DNA from: Vandiemenella viatica
Taxonomy: Eukaryota > Arthropoda > Insecta > Orthoptera > Morabidae
Direction: 5' to 3'
Assembly (NCBI GenBank): GCA_031002005.1
Contig: CM061914.1
Coordinates: 14,742,148 to 14,806,147, forward strand
DNA length: 64,000 nucleotides
The position numbers and the translations under genes are program-made. Shown here piece after piece: positions 44,395 to 55,023 of the stretch. Numbering within the stretch: the first letter of the stretch is position 1; every line of letters begins with the position of its first letter. Under the pieces are notes generated by a model that was not told the origin of the DNA, ran no database searches, and was given only the letters and a program-made list of their open reading frames with translations.

Positions 44395-45545
44395 CTCGAA
44401 ACCATCCATTAGGTGGGTCAAACAATCTATCAGTGACTATTTAAAAACTTCTCCATAACACAATACCACATTTCATGTCCATTTAACATTTGGATACCAG
44501 ATGCTATGGTACAGTGTTCCTTTTGTTGCACTTCTTTGAAAATTTCTGCTCCAAGGCTGATAATACCCATATAACCCCAAAAAGCTCTTCAGGTGAGTCT
44601 TATTGGTGTGTCACAGACATTTCTTGATGGCCTCTAGCCTTGACTTTTCTCATTAGTTTCCAATGTTCATCAATCGTATTGGTGGCAATGATTATAATAT
44701 TGACATATACTTCCACCTTTTCTCTTAGTTCTCTGCCCAGTACTTCATCTAAAGCTCTAATGAAATGGGCCACTGAAACCTTTAAAAAAGTCACATCCAC
44801 AAAGCCAATATCTCTTTTTTAAATGTTTTAGAATTATACATGTAGTATTTTATGATAATGACTTTTTTACAGTGAAAGTGATATTTATCATTACTCTTCA
44901 AAATAAAATACCTTTTACTATTTAATGATAACAACTTTATACGATAAAGGTGATATTTATTACTAGTCTTCGAAATAAAATTCCTTTCATTAATGAATAT
45001 ACTTGGATTTACTTATTTCCACAATATTATATTACCATTTGGTGACTGACCACAAAGAATTATTCATTTAAAGAAATAAAAGGTCCTTTCTCTAATCAAA
45101 GAGACTCTGAACTAACTTCAGTCGGCTTACTGGTACCTAAAAAGTCTACGATATGGCACGTTAGGGCCATTTCCGAGATATCAAATAGGAGAATTGCTCA
45201 TTTTGTGTAAAATTGCGTTTTTGTAGGGAAGACAACTGTTTAGAGAAACTTGAAAAGCAAAACGTTATCTAAATATAAATTTCTATTAAAATCATTAGTC
45301 ATTTTCAAGATAGCAAATACATACAAGAATTGTTTGTTCAAAGATAAAGATAATCATCATACGCCAAACACAAACAAAACACATGTTAATTAGATAACTA
45401 TATCTAGGGATTCAAGCCATCTTCTGACAGCTGGTCAAGCTTGATGCAGTGTAAGAAGACCTTTAGATAGTCCTTTTGCTGGATAGTCCATCACAATGTC
45501 GTCAACGGTGAAGGGAGAGAAATGACTAACACCATAAAAATCAAT
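44395..45545 (-). pseudogene. Gypsy-type RT relic
   Basis: The minus strand reads FIRALDEVLGRELREKVEVYVNIIIIATN near 44780-44690 (YVDD decayed to YVNI). SPEELFGVI-type connection sequence follows at 44600-44500. Upstream near 45490 lies VDDIVMDYPAKGLSKGLL, which may be an earlier part of the same element. Highly degraded. Confidence 0.5.
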
Positions 45546-45549
45546 CATA

Positions 45550-46020
45550 TAAATCTGATATACCATTTTCACTATTATTGTGTTTGTGAAATGTTCCTTG
45601 TGAGATAAAAACACATTATTTGAAAATCATATAAAACTTTGAATCAAAATCTGATGTACATCTATTAACATGATTTAATCAAGGCAAATTATTCCTTTCC
45701 CAATCAATTTAATGAACTATAGTTTTGGGGCTTCACGACTGGAAAGTAGTTAGTGACAGATATGAGGGGGGCGGGGATGTTAGGAACACTGTTTATATAT
45801 AGTAAGGTATAATTGTGATTCAAGTTCATGATCACTAATGGAAGTTATTTTTTTGTTATGACATCTGTATAAATAGATTCACCAGGTGAAGAAGGATTTA
45901 GAGGTTTAGGAAGTTGATTGGAGACAATTTGTGGAGGGAAGAACTTAAAGTGAATGAGACTTGGAAGAGGACGTGCCAGACGACCCTCTAAAGAGGAAAC
46001 ATCTAATGATGATTGACTTC

Positions 46021-46051
<31 letters not shown>

Positions 46052-46310
46052 GTAACTGTAGCTTAGGTACTAGGGCACCCTGCTACAACATGGACGACTG
46101 AAGATCCAATTCCAATGAGGACCAGAAGACTAGAAATGTTCTTCAAAGCTGAACATCTGGAACAATTTCCCAAGTACTTTCAGCTTGCTATCCAATAACA
46201 GAGGAGGTTCTTCCTTTAGGGAGGGAGGGGGTGGTAAAAGAAAAGCCAGAGTATTGACCCCATTACCTCCATTAAAACAATAGCATTGGTTTAATCTTTT
46301 TTTCTTTTTT
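45550..46310. other. No gene; (TA)n at 46019-46047
   Basis: Unassigned AT-rich sequence with a simple TA repeat of about 28 bp. Confidence 0.5.
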
Positions 46311-46312
46311 TT

Positions 46313-49300
46313 TACCGTCATCAATCTTTCAACTGGTTTGATGCAATCCTCCATCTCTTCCTATCCTGTGCTAACCTCTTCATCTCTACATACCCCTTGC
46401 AACCCACGTCCTCAATTATCTGCTTCACATATTCCAATCTCTGTCTTCCTCTACAGTTCTTACCTTCGACTGTTCCCTCCACCAACAAATTAACCAATCC
46501 AGCATGTCTCAAAATATGACCTACTAGCCTATTGCTTCTTTCTGTAAGCTTCTTCCATAAATTTATTTTCTCACCCATCATTTCCAAAACTCTTTCATTT
46601 CTTACTTTGTCTGTCCACTTAATTTTCAGCATTCTTCTGTAGCACCACATTTCAAATGCTTCAATTTTCTTTCTTTCCCGTATTCCTAAAGTCCATGTTT
46701 CGCTACCGTAAAGTGCTATGCTCCACACAAAGAGTTTTAAAAAGTTCTTTCTAATTCCTACATCAATATTTGAAACTAAAAGGTTTCTCTTTTTCATTAT
46801 TGTACATTTTGCTAGTGCTATTCTGCTTTTAACGTCATTCCTGCTTCGGCCATCGGTTGTAATTTGTCCTCCCAAGGAACAGAATTCACTTACTTCTCCT
46901 ATTGCATCCGATCCTATTTTTATATTTAATCTACTAGTATTGGTATCATTTCTGCTACATTTCATCACTTTTGTTTTGCTTTGATTTATATTCAGTCCAA
47001 AATCTTCCTTCAATATTTTGTTCATGCCATTCAGTAACTTCTCAATATCCTCAGCCTGTTCTGCTAACAAGACAATGTCATCAGCAAATCGTAGCATACT
47101 GATTTTTTCTCCCTGAAAACATATGCCACATGGAAATTTTTCTTTGACTTTCTTTATTGCTTCTTCTACATACAAAAGTTGAATATTAACGGGGATAGAC
47201 TACAACCTTGTCTCACACCCTTTTTAACTAATGCATGTCTCTCGTGATTCTCTACTTTTATTACCACCACTTGATTCTTATATAGTTTATAGAGTATTCT
47301 TCTATCTCGATACTTTACACCTGACTTCTTTAAAATTTTGAACATCTTCTCCCACCTAACATTATCAAAAGCTTTTTCTAAATCATCAAATGACATAAAA
47401 GTATCTTTGTTTTTCTAGATCCGCCCTTCAAGTATTATTCTTAAAGACAGAATTGCTTCCCTTGTAACACTATTTTTCCTAAATCCAAACTGATCTTCAC
47501 CTACTATCTCTTCTACTACCCTTTCCATCCTTCTGTATATTATTCTGATCAGTAATTTTGAAGCGTGTGATGTTAAGACTAATGGTACAATAATTCTCAC
47601 ATTTGTCGGCTTGTGCTTTCTTTGGAAGTGTGAAGATGATATTTTTATTAAAATCAGTTGGAATTTCATAACTTTTTGATATCAGCTTGAATAATCTTTT
47701 GATTCCTTCTTCTCCTAGGGATTTAAGAAGTTCTGCAGGGATCTTATCAATTCCAACTGCCTTATTTGCTTTCAAGTCATTCAGAGCTTTACTTAATTCT
47801 GTCCTCAAAACAGTATCCCTTAAGTCATCAATGTCGATATCGCATTCCTTTTCCATTGCACTATTGTTCAAGTCGTCCCCAACATACAGTTTCTCAATGT
47901 ATTCCTTCCATCGGTTAGCTCTATCTTCTGAGCTTAAAAGAGGTTTCCCATCGGCAGCTTTAACATTCACACCTCTTTTCTTCATTTCTCCAAAATTCTG
48001 TTTGATCTTTCTATGTGCAACATCTACTTTACTTACAACCATTTCCTTTTATACTTCTTCAAACTTTTGTTCTAGCCATTTTTCTTTTGCTATTTTGCAT
48101 ATGCTGTTTATTTGATTTCTAAATTGCCTCTATTACTCTCTTCCTGCTTCATCCTGAGCATTTTTGTACCTTCTCCTCTGATCAATCAGCTCCAAAATTT
48201 CTTCTGCGATCCAAGTTTTTCGGGCAGCTTGTCCCCTAAAGCCTAATGTTTCTTTACCAGCTTTCATTATTTCGGTCTTTAATGCATTCCATTCGTCCTC
48301 GGATGAGCTCCTTTCAGAGTTACTTCTTAGACCTAAGTCTACCATTTCTGCAAATTTTTCTCTCGTGCTAGATTGTTTCAGTTTACTCACTTCCAGTCTG
48401 TTCTGCTTATACTGCTTCCTTATACACTTGAATCAAATTACGGTCAGATGCAGAGTCTATGTCTGCTCCTGGGTACACTTAACAGTCAAGAACTTGATTC
48501 CTGAATCTCTGTTTGACCATGATATAATTTAGCTGATATCTACCTGTATCCCCAGGACGTTTCCAGGTGTATATGCATGGTTCTTAAACAGTGTGTTTGC
48601 CACTACTAGCTTATATCTTTCACAAAATTCTAACAACCTGCTTTCTCGCTCATTTCTTTCTCCTAGACCAAAACTTCCTACAGTATTCCCCTCTTTTCCT
48701 TCTCCCACTATTGCATTCCAATCACCCATGATTATTAGATTTTCCTCCCCCTTCACATATTGGATTCTTCAATTTCAGCATATATTTTTTCTATTTCTCC
48801 GTCATCTTCCTGTGACGTTGGCATATACACTTGTACTAATGTGGTTGGGACGGGCTTAGTTTCTAACCTCGTCAAAATAATCCTGTCACTAAACTGTTCA
48901 TAATAACTCACCCGTTTCCCTACTTTCTTGTTCATTACAAATCCTACACCAGTGACTCCATTGACAGCTTGTGTGCTAATTATCATGTGTTCCCCACACC
49001 AGAAATCCTGTGCATCCTTCCATTTAATCTCACTAATCCCAACAACATCTAACTTAAGTTGTTCCATCTCCCTTTTTAGGTTGTTTAACCTACTTGCCCT
49101 ATTCAGACTTCTAACATTCCACGCTCTGACTCGTAGAATGTTTCTAACCATTCTGATGACTCCTCCCTGAGCAGTCCCCACCCGGAGATCCGATTGGGGG
49201 ACTATTTTACCCAGGAAGAAGCCATCATGATATATGTAGTTTGAGAGAATTACATGTCCTCGGGATACCCTTTGGGTCTTTAATGCAGTGGTTTCCCGTT

Positions 49301-49560
49301 GCCTTCTGCATCCCCATGCCGTTGATCATTTCTGATTCATCCACCTTTAGGAGCCGTTTCCAACCCCTAGGGCAAGAGAGTGCCCTGAACCGTTCCCCTC
49401 TCTTCCGCCCTCCTTTCGGAGGTCGTTTGCAAGCAGTGGGCGATTCCTTATACCGGGCATCTTTCAATTTTACTATTAAAAATTTAGCAGAAACTGCTAA
49501 CTACCCAGACCTATTCCAATCCTACCACAGGGGAAACTTTCCGCATCATTGGGTGTGCTA
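46313..49560 (-). mobile_element. RTE/BovB-like LINE, antisense, broken
   Basis: On the minus strand the element runs from about 49560 (5' leader) through endonuclease and RT to a 3' end GATTGATGACGGTAAAA with an A-run (T-run on plus, 46298-46312). It seems nearly full length, but frames are broken at several points. I could not define a TSD. Confidence 0.8.
46321..49181 (-). pseudogene. RTE/BovB-like endonuclease-reverse transcriptase
   Basis: Minus strand. Endonuclease from 49181: LRVRAWNVRSLN, VGISEIKWK, and IIMGDWNAIVGEG near 48740. RT: NKAVGIDKIPAELLKSLG (about 47780), GEDQFGFRKN (about 47490), SFDDLEKAFDNVRW (about 47390), GVRQGCSLSPLIFN and FADDIVLLAE (about 47090). The C-terminal domain SIALYGSETWT...MWCYRRMLKIKWTD and RGRQRLEYVKQI closes the protein near 46321. 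At least four frame changes or stops break it (near 48750, 48390-48130, 47500 and 47170). Confidence 0.85.
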
Positions 49561-49629
49561 GTTTTTTTAAATTTACCTCTTATACAACTAACTTATCACC
49601 ACTGTATTAGTTTGTATATAGGCCTCACC

Positions 49630-49860
49630 AAAAAACAACTCTCAGACAAAATGAATGACCACAAACAGTCCACATCCGCAACCTAAAGCGTCCAGTAGCA
49701 GAACATGCCAGTACCCACCACTCTACCAACATCAACAACTGCTTTACAGTGAGAACTGTCAGAGTATTCCCAGAAACCACCACTGTTTCTGAACTTTGGA
49801 AATGGTAATTTGTGTTACAAAATATCCTGGATATCAGATCTCCTCCTGGCATAAATCACC
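49630..49860 (+). pseudogene. Relic coding repeat, second member of the LTVRAVRVF family
   Basis: The plus strand reads PVAEHASTHHSTNINNCFTV, then RTVRVF. Related to 37600-37750 (minus). It resembles a PLE endonuclease C-terminal region but is too short to be sure. Confidence 0.4.
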
Positions 49861-50600
49861 GATAAGATCTTATCAATGGCCTATTACTAATTGTTTATTT
49901 ATTGTTAACTTTAAAAAATTCTTCTAAATTTATTTATTATTGTTGTTCTAACTAAGCTGCTCTGCTCGCCGTAAAGTTGGATCGAGCAGCTACCTCACTC
50001 TACTGCTCTAAGCCCGAAAATTTTAACGCTAAATCTGTGTACGTATCTATCCGTGGGTCGAAACTGCAGGCAGCATCCTTCATCTTTGGATAGAGGTGAT
50101 TACTTCTGTATCCAAATGTTTAATTTATCTACTTTTAGCTCCTTTATTTCATGACCATCTATACATGTTTTAACCTTTTTCAAAGAGTTATCGAAAGTTC
50201 ACTTCACAATAATTTACTACCACCATCTTGACCTCCCCTCATCCTGTTCTCCACGAAGTAGCTAGTCATGTGATAAGCCGTGGTGTGTGCACATGCCCTT
50301 TGCCACATAGCCCACTCCTACCAACAAAAATAAGCTTTTAAACTAAAATCTTGCAAAGTGTGTTCATGTTTTTGTGTTCAACTTGCCCTCCTGCCTTCAT
50401 CTGTGATGTTTAATGGATTATTTCCTCTATCCTTCCTTTTTTTCACTACCCCTACAGTGTAAATGAATATTCATATGAAGTTGAGGTTTCTGCACTGTTT
50501 TATGGAAAGATTTATATACAGACTGATAATGCGTTTGAAAATTTTTCTTATAATTATTTACAGCTTTACAGTTCCAGAGGTCATTAAATCCAGGATAGAA
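49861..50600. other. No gene recognised
   Basis: Unassigned sequence. Confidence 0.4.
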
Positions 50601-50603
50601 TGA

Positions 50604-50770
50604 TGGCCCAGGAACTGGAAAAAATTTGGCCACGGCCTCCTGAAGAACTCATCCCAATATTTGCCAGGATCAATTTCCAGGAACAATGGAAAACTGAAAT
50701 CTGGATGGCCAGAAAAGTGATCAAACCCTTGCTAATGCCTGTCCTAAATGGTACCGCTCTACCACAATTT
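50604..50770 (-). repeat. Diverged SINE relic, same family as 44055
   Basis: Segments GGCCACGGCCTCCTGAAG, AATGGAAAACTGAAATCTGG and CCGCTCTACCAC align with the SINE body and tRNA-like head at 44110-44300. B box decayed. Confidence 0.6.
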
Positions 50771-50930
50771 TAGTTAAGTTAAAAGAAAATTTGTGAATAC
50801 AGTGTTACTTCTCTAATTCAGACTTTTTTAATTCGAATTTCTGTATATTCAAAATTTTCTTCTGGTCCCTTGAATTTTGTATTAAACTAGTATAAAAATA
50901 ACTCCTATAATTTGAATTACTTCTTTTGTT

Positions 50931-51328
50931 GTTGTTGTTGTTGTTGTTGTTTTAGGGCGCGTCGACAGCGAGGTCATTAGCGCCCTAACAAAAACCAGGC
51001 GTGACAACGTGGCGAAATTGCCGTCTGTGTGGCCGACTGTAAAGGGGTCGGCCACAGAGACAGCACAATAAAATACTAACATACTAACTAAAATACCGTC
51101 TGCCTGGCCGACTGTAAAGAGGTCGGCCATACAGACGGCAACATAAAATATAAAACTCTGCCAAGAATATAAAATTACATACTTTAACTGGTTGGCTGTA
51201 AATGGGCCAACCAGGTTAAAAACAAGTTAGATGGCTGGCTGTAAAAGGGCCAGCCATATAATCAGTGTCACAAATAAAAACAGTACTTGGATTGGTGGTT
51301 GTATACGGCCACCAATCCAATCTAGAAC
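50931..51328 (-). other. LINE 3' UTR with hairpin array and (AAC)n tail
   Basis: Five stem-loops lie at 51023-51061, 51096-51138, 51183-51220, 51231-51257 and 51287-51320. In transcript sense the loops read close to CCNUUUACA, while the stems differ (GGCCGAC/GTCGGCC, GGTTGGC/GCCAACC, GGCTGGC/GCCAGCC, TTGGTGG/CCACCAA) and stay paired. This suggests selected RNA structure, perhaps recognition by the RT or RNA stability. Role inferred. Confidence 0.8.
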
Positions 51329-54300
51329 CTAGGCCGATCTGCCAAAAATTTTTGGGACAAGACCGGCCAAGCAACAAAATTTTAAAACCTTAGCCACGTT
51401 GCCACGATCATCGCTTAAAATAAGTGACAGATCGTTGGCTAAGCCAACGTCTGCCCTTAGATCTAAAAACAATACACATTCGGTTAAAATGTGGCGTACC
51501 GTCAAAGGTACGCCACAAGCATCACACTCCGGAGGGTCCTCTCGGCGGAGAAGAAAGCTGTGTGTCAGAGGACAGTGCCCTATTCGGAGACGAGTAAGGA
51601 GAACCTCATCCCTCCTCGCCCGCTGGAAGGAGCTGCTCCACGGCTGAACGGTCGGTTTGACCAGCCGGAGCTTATTATGCTCAACCTCCAGCCACTGCCT
51701 CTGCCAGATGTCAAAAACAAATCTTTTCCCCGCCGAGGCAAGGTCAGACTTTGGGACCGGATCAAAGTCAACTCTGACCTTGTTGCAGGCTAACTTGGCA
51801 GCTTCATCAGCTGCCTCGTTCCCCCTGATTCCCACATGACCAGGTACCCAGCAGAATACGACCTTCTTTCCAGAAGTTTGGAGCGATCGGAGGGTGTCCT
51901 GTATGCCTTGGACAAGCCTATCTGCTGGGTACATGCTTCCTATAGCCTGGATGCAACTGAGGGAATCACAGCATATGATGTACTTCGTGCCGCGACTTAC
52001 TTTCATATGCTGGAGCGACTTTAACAAAGCGTAACACTCAGCAGTGTATACGCTGCAACAACTATTCAGTTTGTAATTATAAGTCGCTCGAGGGAACACA
52101 ACTGAGCAGCCAACTCCGTTAGCCTGCTTAGACCCATCCGTGTATACCGGGGTAAAATCGCGAAACTGATTTAAAACATCGCTAAAATTTCGGATAAAAA
52201 CACTGTCGGCGGTACACAGCTTGTTGTACCGCGTCAGATCTAAAACTGTTCTGGGCCTCTTTAAAAGCCAGGGAGGAGTTTTACTCCAACCCTGGTGATA
52301 AAAAGAGGGCATCTGAAAGCCATATTCCTCTAATATAGCCTTTGTACGGTAGCTGAATGGTTTAGTTGCTCTTTGACGGTTGCTATAGAGCCGTTCTAAG
52401 TTAGGATGGATAACTACGTCGTACACGGGACTGCCAGGAGTTATGGCAATATGTAAATAGTGTCGCACCATGAGGAGACGCCGGCGGATGGAAAGCGGCG
52501 GCTCGCCAGACTCAGCACAAATGCTGAGTATCGGACTGGTGCGGTATGCACCTGTGGCGAGACGAATTCCTGCATGGTGGACACTATCAAGTATACGTAG
52601 ATAACTGTCCCGTGCCGAACCGTATACAATGCAACCATACTCCAACCGCGACCGTACAAAGGCTCTATAAAACTGTAGCAGGCAGGAGCGGTCAGCGCCC
52701 CACGACCTGCCACACAGACACTTTAAAACATTAAGGGCTTTCATGGCTCTGACTTTGACATCTTTAAGATGTGGCAGCCATGTAAGCCTACTGTCGAAAA
52801 TGAGGCCCAGAAATCGAACAGTTTCACTAAAACCTAAAACGGTGTTCCTCAAGGTGAGATGAGGTTCTGCTAAAAGACTTCTACTGCGGCTAAAAAGTAC
52901 ACACCGAGTTTTCTCAGCAGAGAAACGAAAGCCGGTGTGTACTGACCATTCATCCAGCCTGTTCAGCGTGAGCTGCAGCTGCCGCTCCGCGCTTATCAGG
53001 CTAGCTGATGCAATAAAAATTAAAAAGTCGTCAACGTATAAGGAGTACCGGACGGGCCTCCTTATAACAGTTGAGATGCTATTTATGGCAATAACAAAAA
53101 GGGTCACACTTAAAACTGAACCTTGAGGAACACCGTTTTCCTGGATAAAAAGGTCGGACACTTCTCTACCGACTCGGTACCGGAAGCAACGTCGAGATAA
53201 AAATGATTTTAAAAAACGGGGTAGATTTCCCCTAAATCCCCATTCATATAACTGTTTTAAAATAACGTGCCGCCAGGTAGTGTCGTAAGCCTTTTCTATG
53301 TCGAAAAATATACCCACAAGATGTTGGCTGCGGATGAAGGCATCTTGAATGGCCGCTTCCAGTAGGATCAGGTTATCCGTGGTGGAACGGAACTTCCTGA
53401 ATCCACACTGAAAACGGCTCAACAGTTTACGGGACTCAAGACACCAGACGAGGCGACGGTTCACCATCCGCTCTAGTGTCTTCCCGACGCAGCTCGTTAG
53501 GGCAATGCTACGGTAGCTACCTGGCAACAACTTGTCTTTACCTGGTTTTAAAATTGGGATCATCGTTGCTTCCTTCCACGAGTCGGGGAAGTGTCCTCCG
53601 GTCCAAATTTCATTAAAAATACCCAGCAGGTACTCTTTAGCATCTTTGTTAAGATGCCTCAGCATCTGGTACTGGATCAGGTCAGGCCCTGGCGCAGTGT
53701 CTTTGGCGTTGTTAAGAGCCGACTCCAGCTCCCAAACTGAAAATGGGGTATTGTAGTCCCGTAATTCCGACGAGTCGAAGTTAAAGACTTGCCTTTCGGC
53801 AGATGTTCTACGTTGCTGGACCTGTTGGTCCAATCCAGCAGACGAAGTGATGGCAGCGAAATACTCTGCCATCAGCTGCGCGATGCTTCGCTCGTCGGTG
53901 ACTACACGCCCCTGATCCAGTAATCCAGATACTGGCGATCGAGAGTACCTACCGGATATACGGCGGATTGACTCCCATACTTTTGTTTGTGGTGTGGAAC
54001 GGTTAATGGTGCTCACGAATTTCTGCCATGATCTCTTTTTGCTCTCCTTAATCACACGGCGCGCCTTAGCTCTAGCAATCCGGAACGCTGCGAGGTTGTC
54101 AGGTGTTGGGTGCAACCTAAACCGGCGCATGGCCCGTCTCCGGCCCTGAATAGCGGAACGACATTCATCGCTCCACCAAGGGACAGGCGTTCTGCGCTGC
54201 GCCCCGGAACTGCTAGGCATGGATATATCGGCCGCCCGATGAACTACTTCTGTGAAGTGTTTCACCTTGTCATCGGTGGTCTGGCGATGTTGGAGTATGA

Positions 54301-55021
54301 CTGACCGGCTATAAAGTTGCCAGTCAGCTCTGCCGATATTCCATTTCCGTGTGTTCCTTGTTTCGCTCCGTTCGGACTCTAAATGTAACCAAATTGGGAA
54401 GTGGTCGCTTCCATGGAGGTCACGATCCACCTCCCAATGCACGGAGTCGGCAATCGATGGAGAGCAAAGAGAGAGATCAATGGCAGAGGACGAACCGGAA
54501 GCAGTAGTGAAGTGTGTCATCTGATCGGTATTTAGGATGCACAGATCCTCCTGCTCCAATAATCTACAAATCTCTCGGCCTCTGGGGCAATTGGTGGTCG
54601 AACCCCACAACGCGTTGTGCGCGTTAAAGTCTCCCAATAGGAGAAAAGGCCGAGAGAGTTGCCGAGTGATGTCAGCCAGCTGACCGCAATCAACTGGTGA
54701 TCCCGGCGGCAGATATATTGAGCATACAGTCAGTTGCACCGGTCCATGCAATTTAACTGCTACTGCTTGTAAGGTAGAGGTGAGAGCTACAGGTTCGGAG
54801 TGGACAGTGTTCCGTACAAACACCGCCACTCCCCCCTTCGCTCGATCACCCTCGGTATCGTCCTTTCGGTATACATCAAAACCTCTTAGCACAGGTTGAC
54901 GCGTTGGTCTGAAGTGTGTCTCTTGGAGACAGAGACACAAGGGCTCAGACCGTGCTAAGAGTTGTAACTCCTCCTTGTGAGCCATAAAACCATTAATGTT
55001 CCATTGGAGTATGGGAGCCAT
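51329..55021 (-). CDS. LINE ORF2: endonuclease, reverse transcriptase, RNase H
   Basis: 1230 codons with no stop. AP endonuclease (residues 1 to about 215) has QWNINGF, LCLQETHF, LLLGDFNAHNALWG (about 130) and GSDHFPIW. RT has DTAPGPDLIQYQMLRHL, GSYRSIALTSCVGKTLERM, FFDIEKAYDTTW, NGVPQGSVLS and the catalytic YVDD (about 661-664). RNase H (about 955-1085) has VYTDGSK, TAECYALLKSL, CDSLSCIQAI and GHVGIRGNEAADEAA, so the D-E-D-type catalytic set appears present. A zinc-like CDACGVPLTVRHILTEC lies at about 1165-1181. It would nick target DNA and reverse transcribe its own RNA in the nucleus. It starts 2 nt after the ORF1 stop, in a different frame. It looks enzymatically competent. Confidence 0.95.
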   Translation of the reverse strand: MAPILQWNINGFMAHKEELQLLARSEPLCLCLQETHFRPTRQPVLRGFDVYRKDDTEGDRAKGGVAVFVRNTVHSEPVALTSTLQAVAVKLHGPVQLTVCSIYLPPGSPVDCGQLADITRQLSRPFLLLGDFNAHNALWGSTTNCPRGREICRLLEQEDLCILNTDQMTHFTTASGSSSAIDLSLCSPSIADSVHWEVDRDLHGSDHFPIWLHLESERSETRNTRKWNIGRADWQLYSRSVILQHRQTTDDKVKHFTEVVHRAADISMPSSSGAQRRTPVPWWSDECRSAIQGRRRAMRRFRLHPTPDNLAAFRIARAKARRVIKESKKRSWQKFVSTINRSTPQTKVWESIRRISGRYSRSPVSGLLDQGRVVTDERSIAQLMAEYFAAITSSAGLDQQVQQRRTSAERQVFNFDSSELRDYNTPFSVWELESALNNAKDTAPGPDLIQYQMLRHLNKDAKEYLLGIFNEIWTGGHFPDSWKEATMIPILKPGKDKLLPGSYRSIALTSCVGKTLERMVNRRLVWCLESRKLLSRFQCGFRKFRSTTDNLILLEAAIQDAFIRSQHLVGIFFDIEKAYDTTWRHVILKQLYEWGFRGNLPRFLKSFLSRRCFRYRVGREVSDLFIQENGVPQGSVLSVTLFVIAINSISTVIRRPVRYSLYVDDFLIFIASASLISAERQLQLTLNRLDEWSVHTGFRFSAEKTRCVLFSRSRSLLAEPHLTLRNTVLGFSETVRFLGLIFDSRLTWLPHLKDVKVRAMKALNVLKCLCGRSWGADRSCLLQFYRAFVRSRLEYGCIVYGSARDSYLRILDSVHHAGIRLATGAYRTSPILSICAESGEPPLSIRRRLLMVRHYLHIAITPGSPVYDVVIHPNLERLYSNRQRATKPFSYRTKAILEEYGFQMPSFYHQGWSKTPPWLLKRPRTVLDLTRYNKLCTADSVFIRNFSDVLNQFRDFTPVYTDGSKQANGVGCSVVFPRATYNYKLNSCCSVYTAECYALLKSLQHMKVSRGTKYIICCDSLSCIQAIGSMYPADRLVQGIQDTLRSLQTSGKKVVFCWVPGHVGIRGNEAADEAAKLACNKVRVDFDPVPKSDLASAGKRFVFDIWQRQWLEVEHNKLRLVKPTVQPWSSSFQRARRDEVLLTRLRIGHCPLTHSFLLRREDPPECDACGVPLTVRHILTECVLFLDLRADVGLANDLSLILSDDRGNVAKVLKFCCLAGLVPKIFGRSA

Positions 55022-55023
55022 CC

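Noticed and set aside
52441..52713. Second-frame ORF inside the intact LINE
   Set aside because: It overlaps ORF2 RT in another frame on the same strand and shows no protein features.
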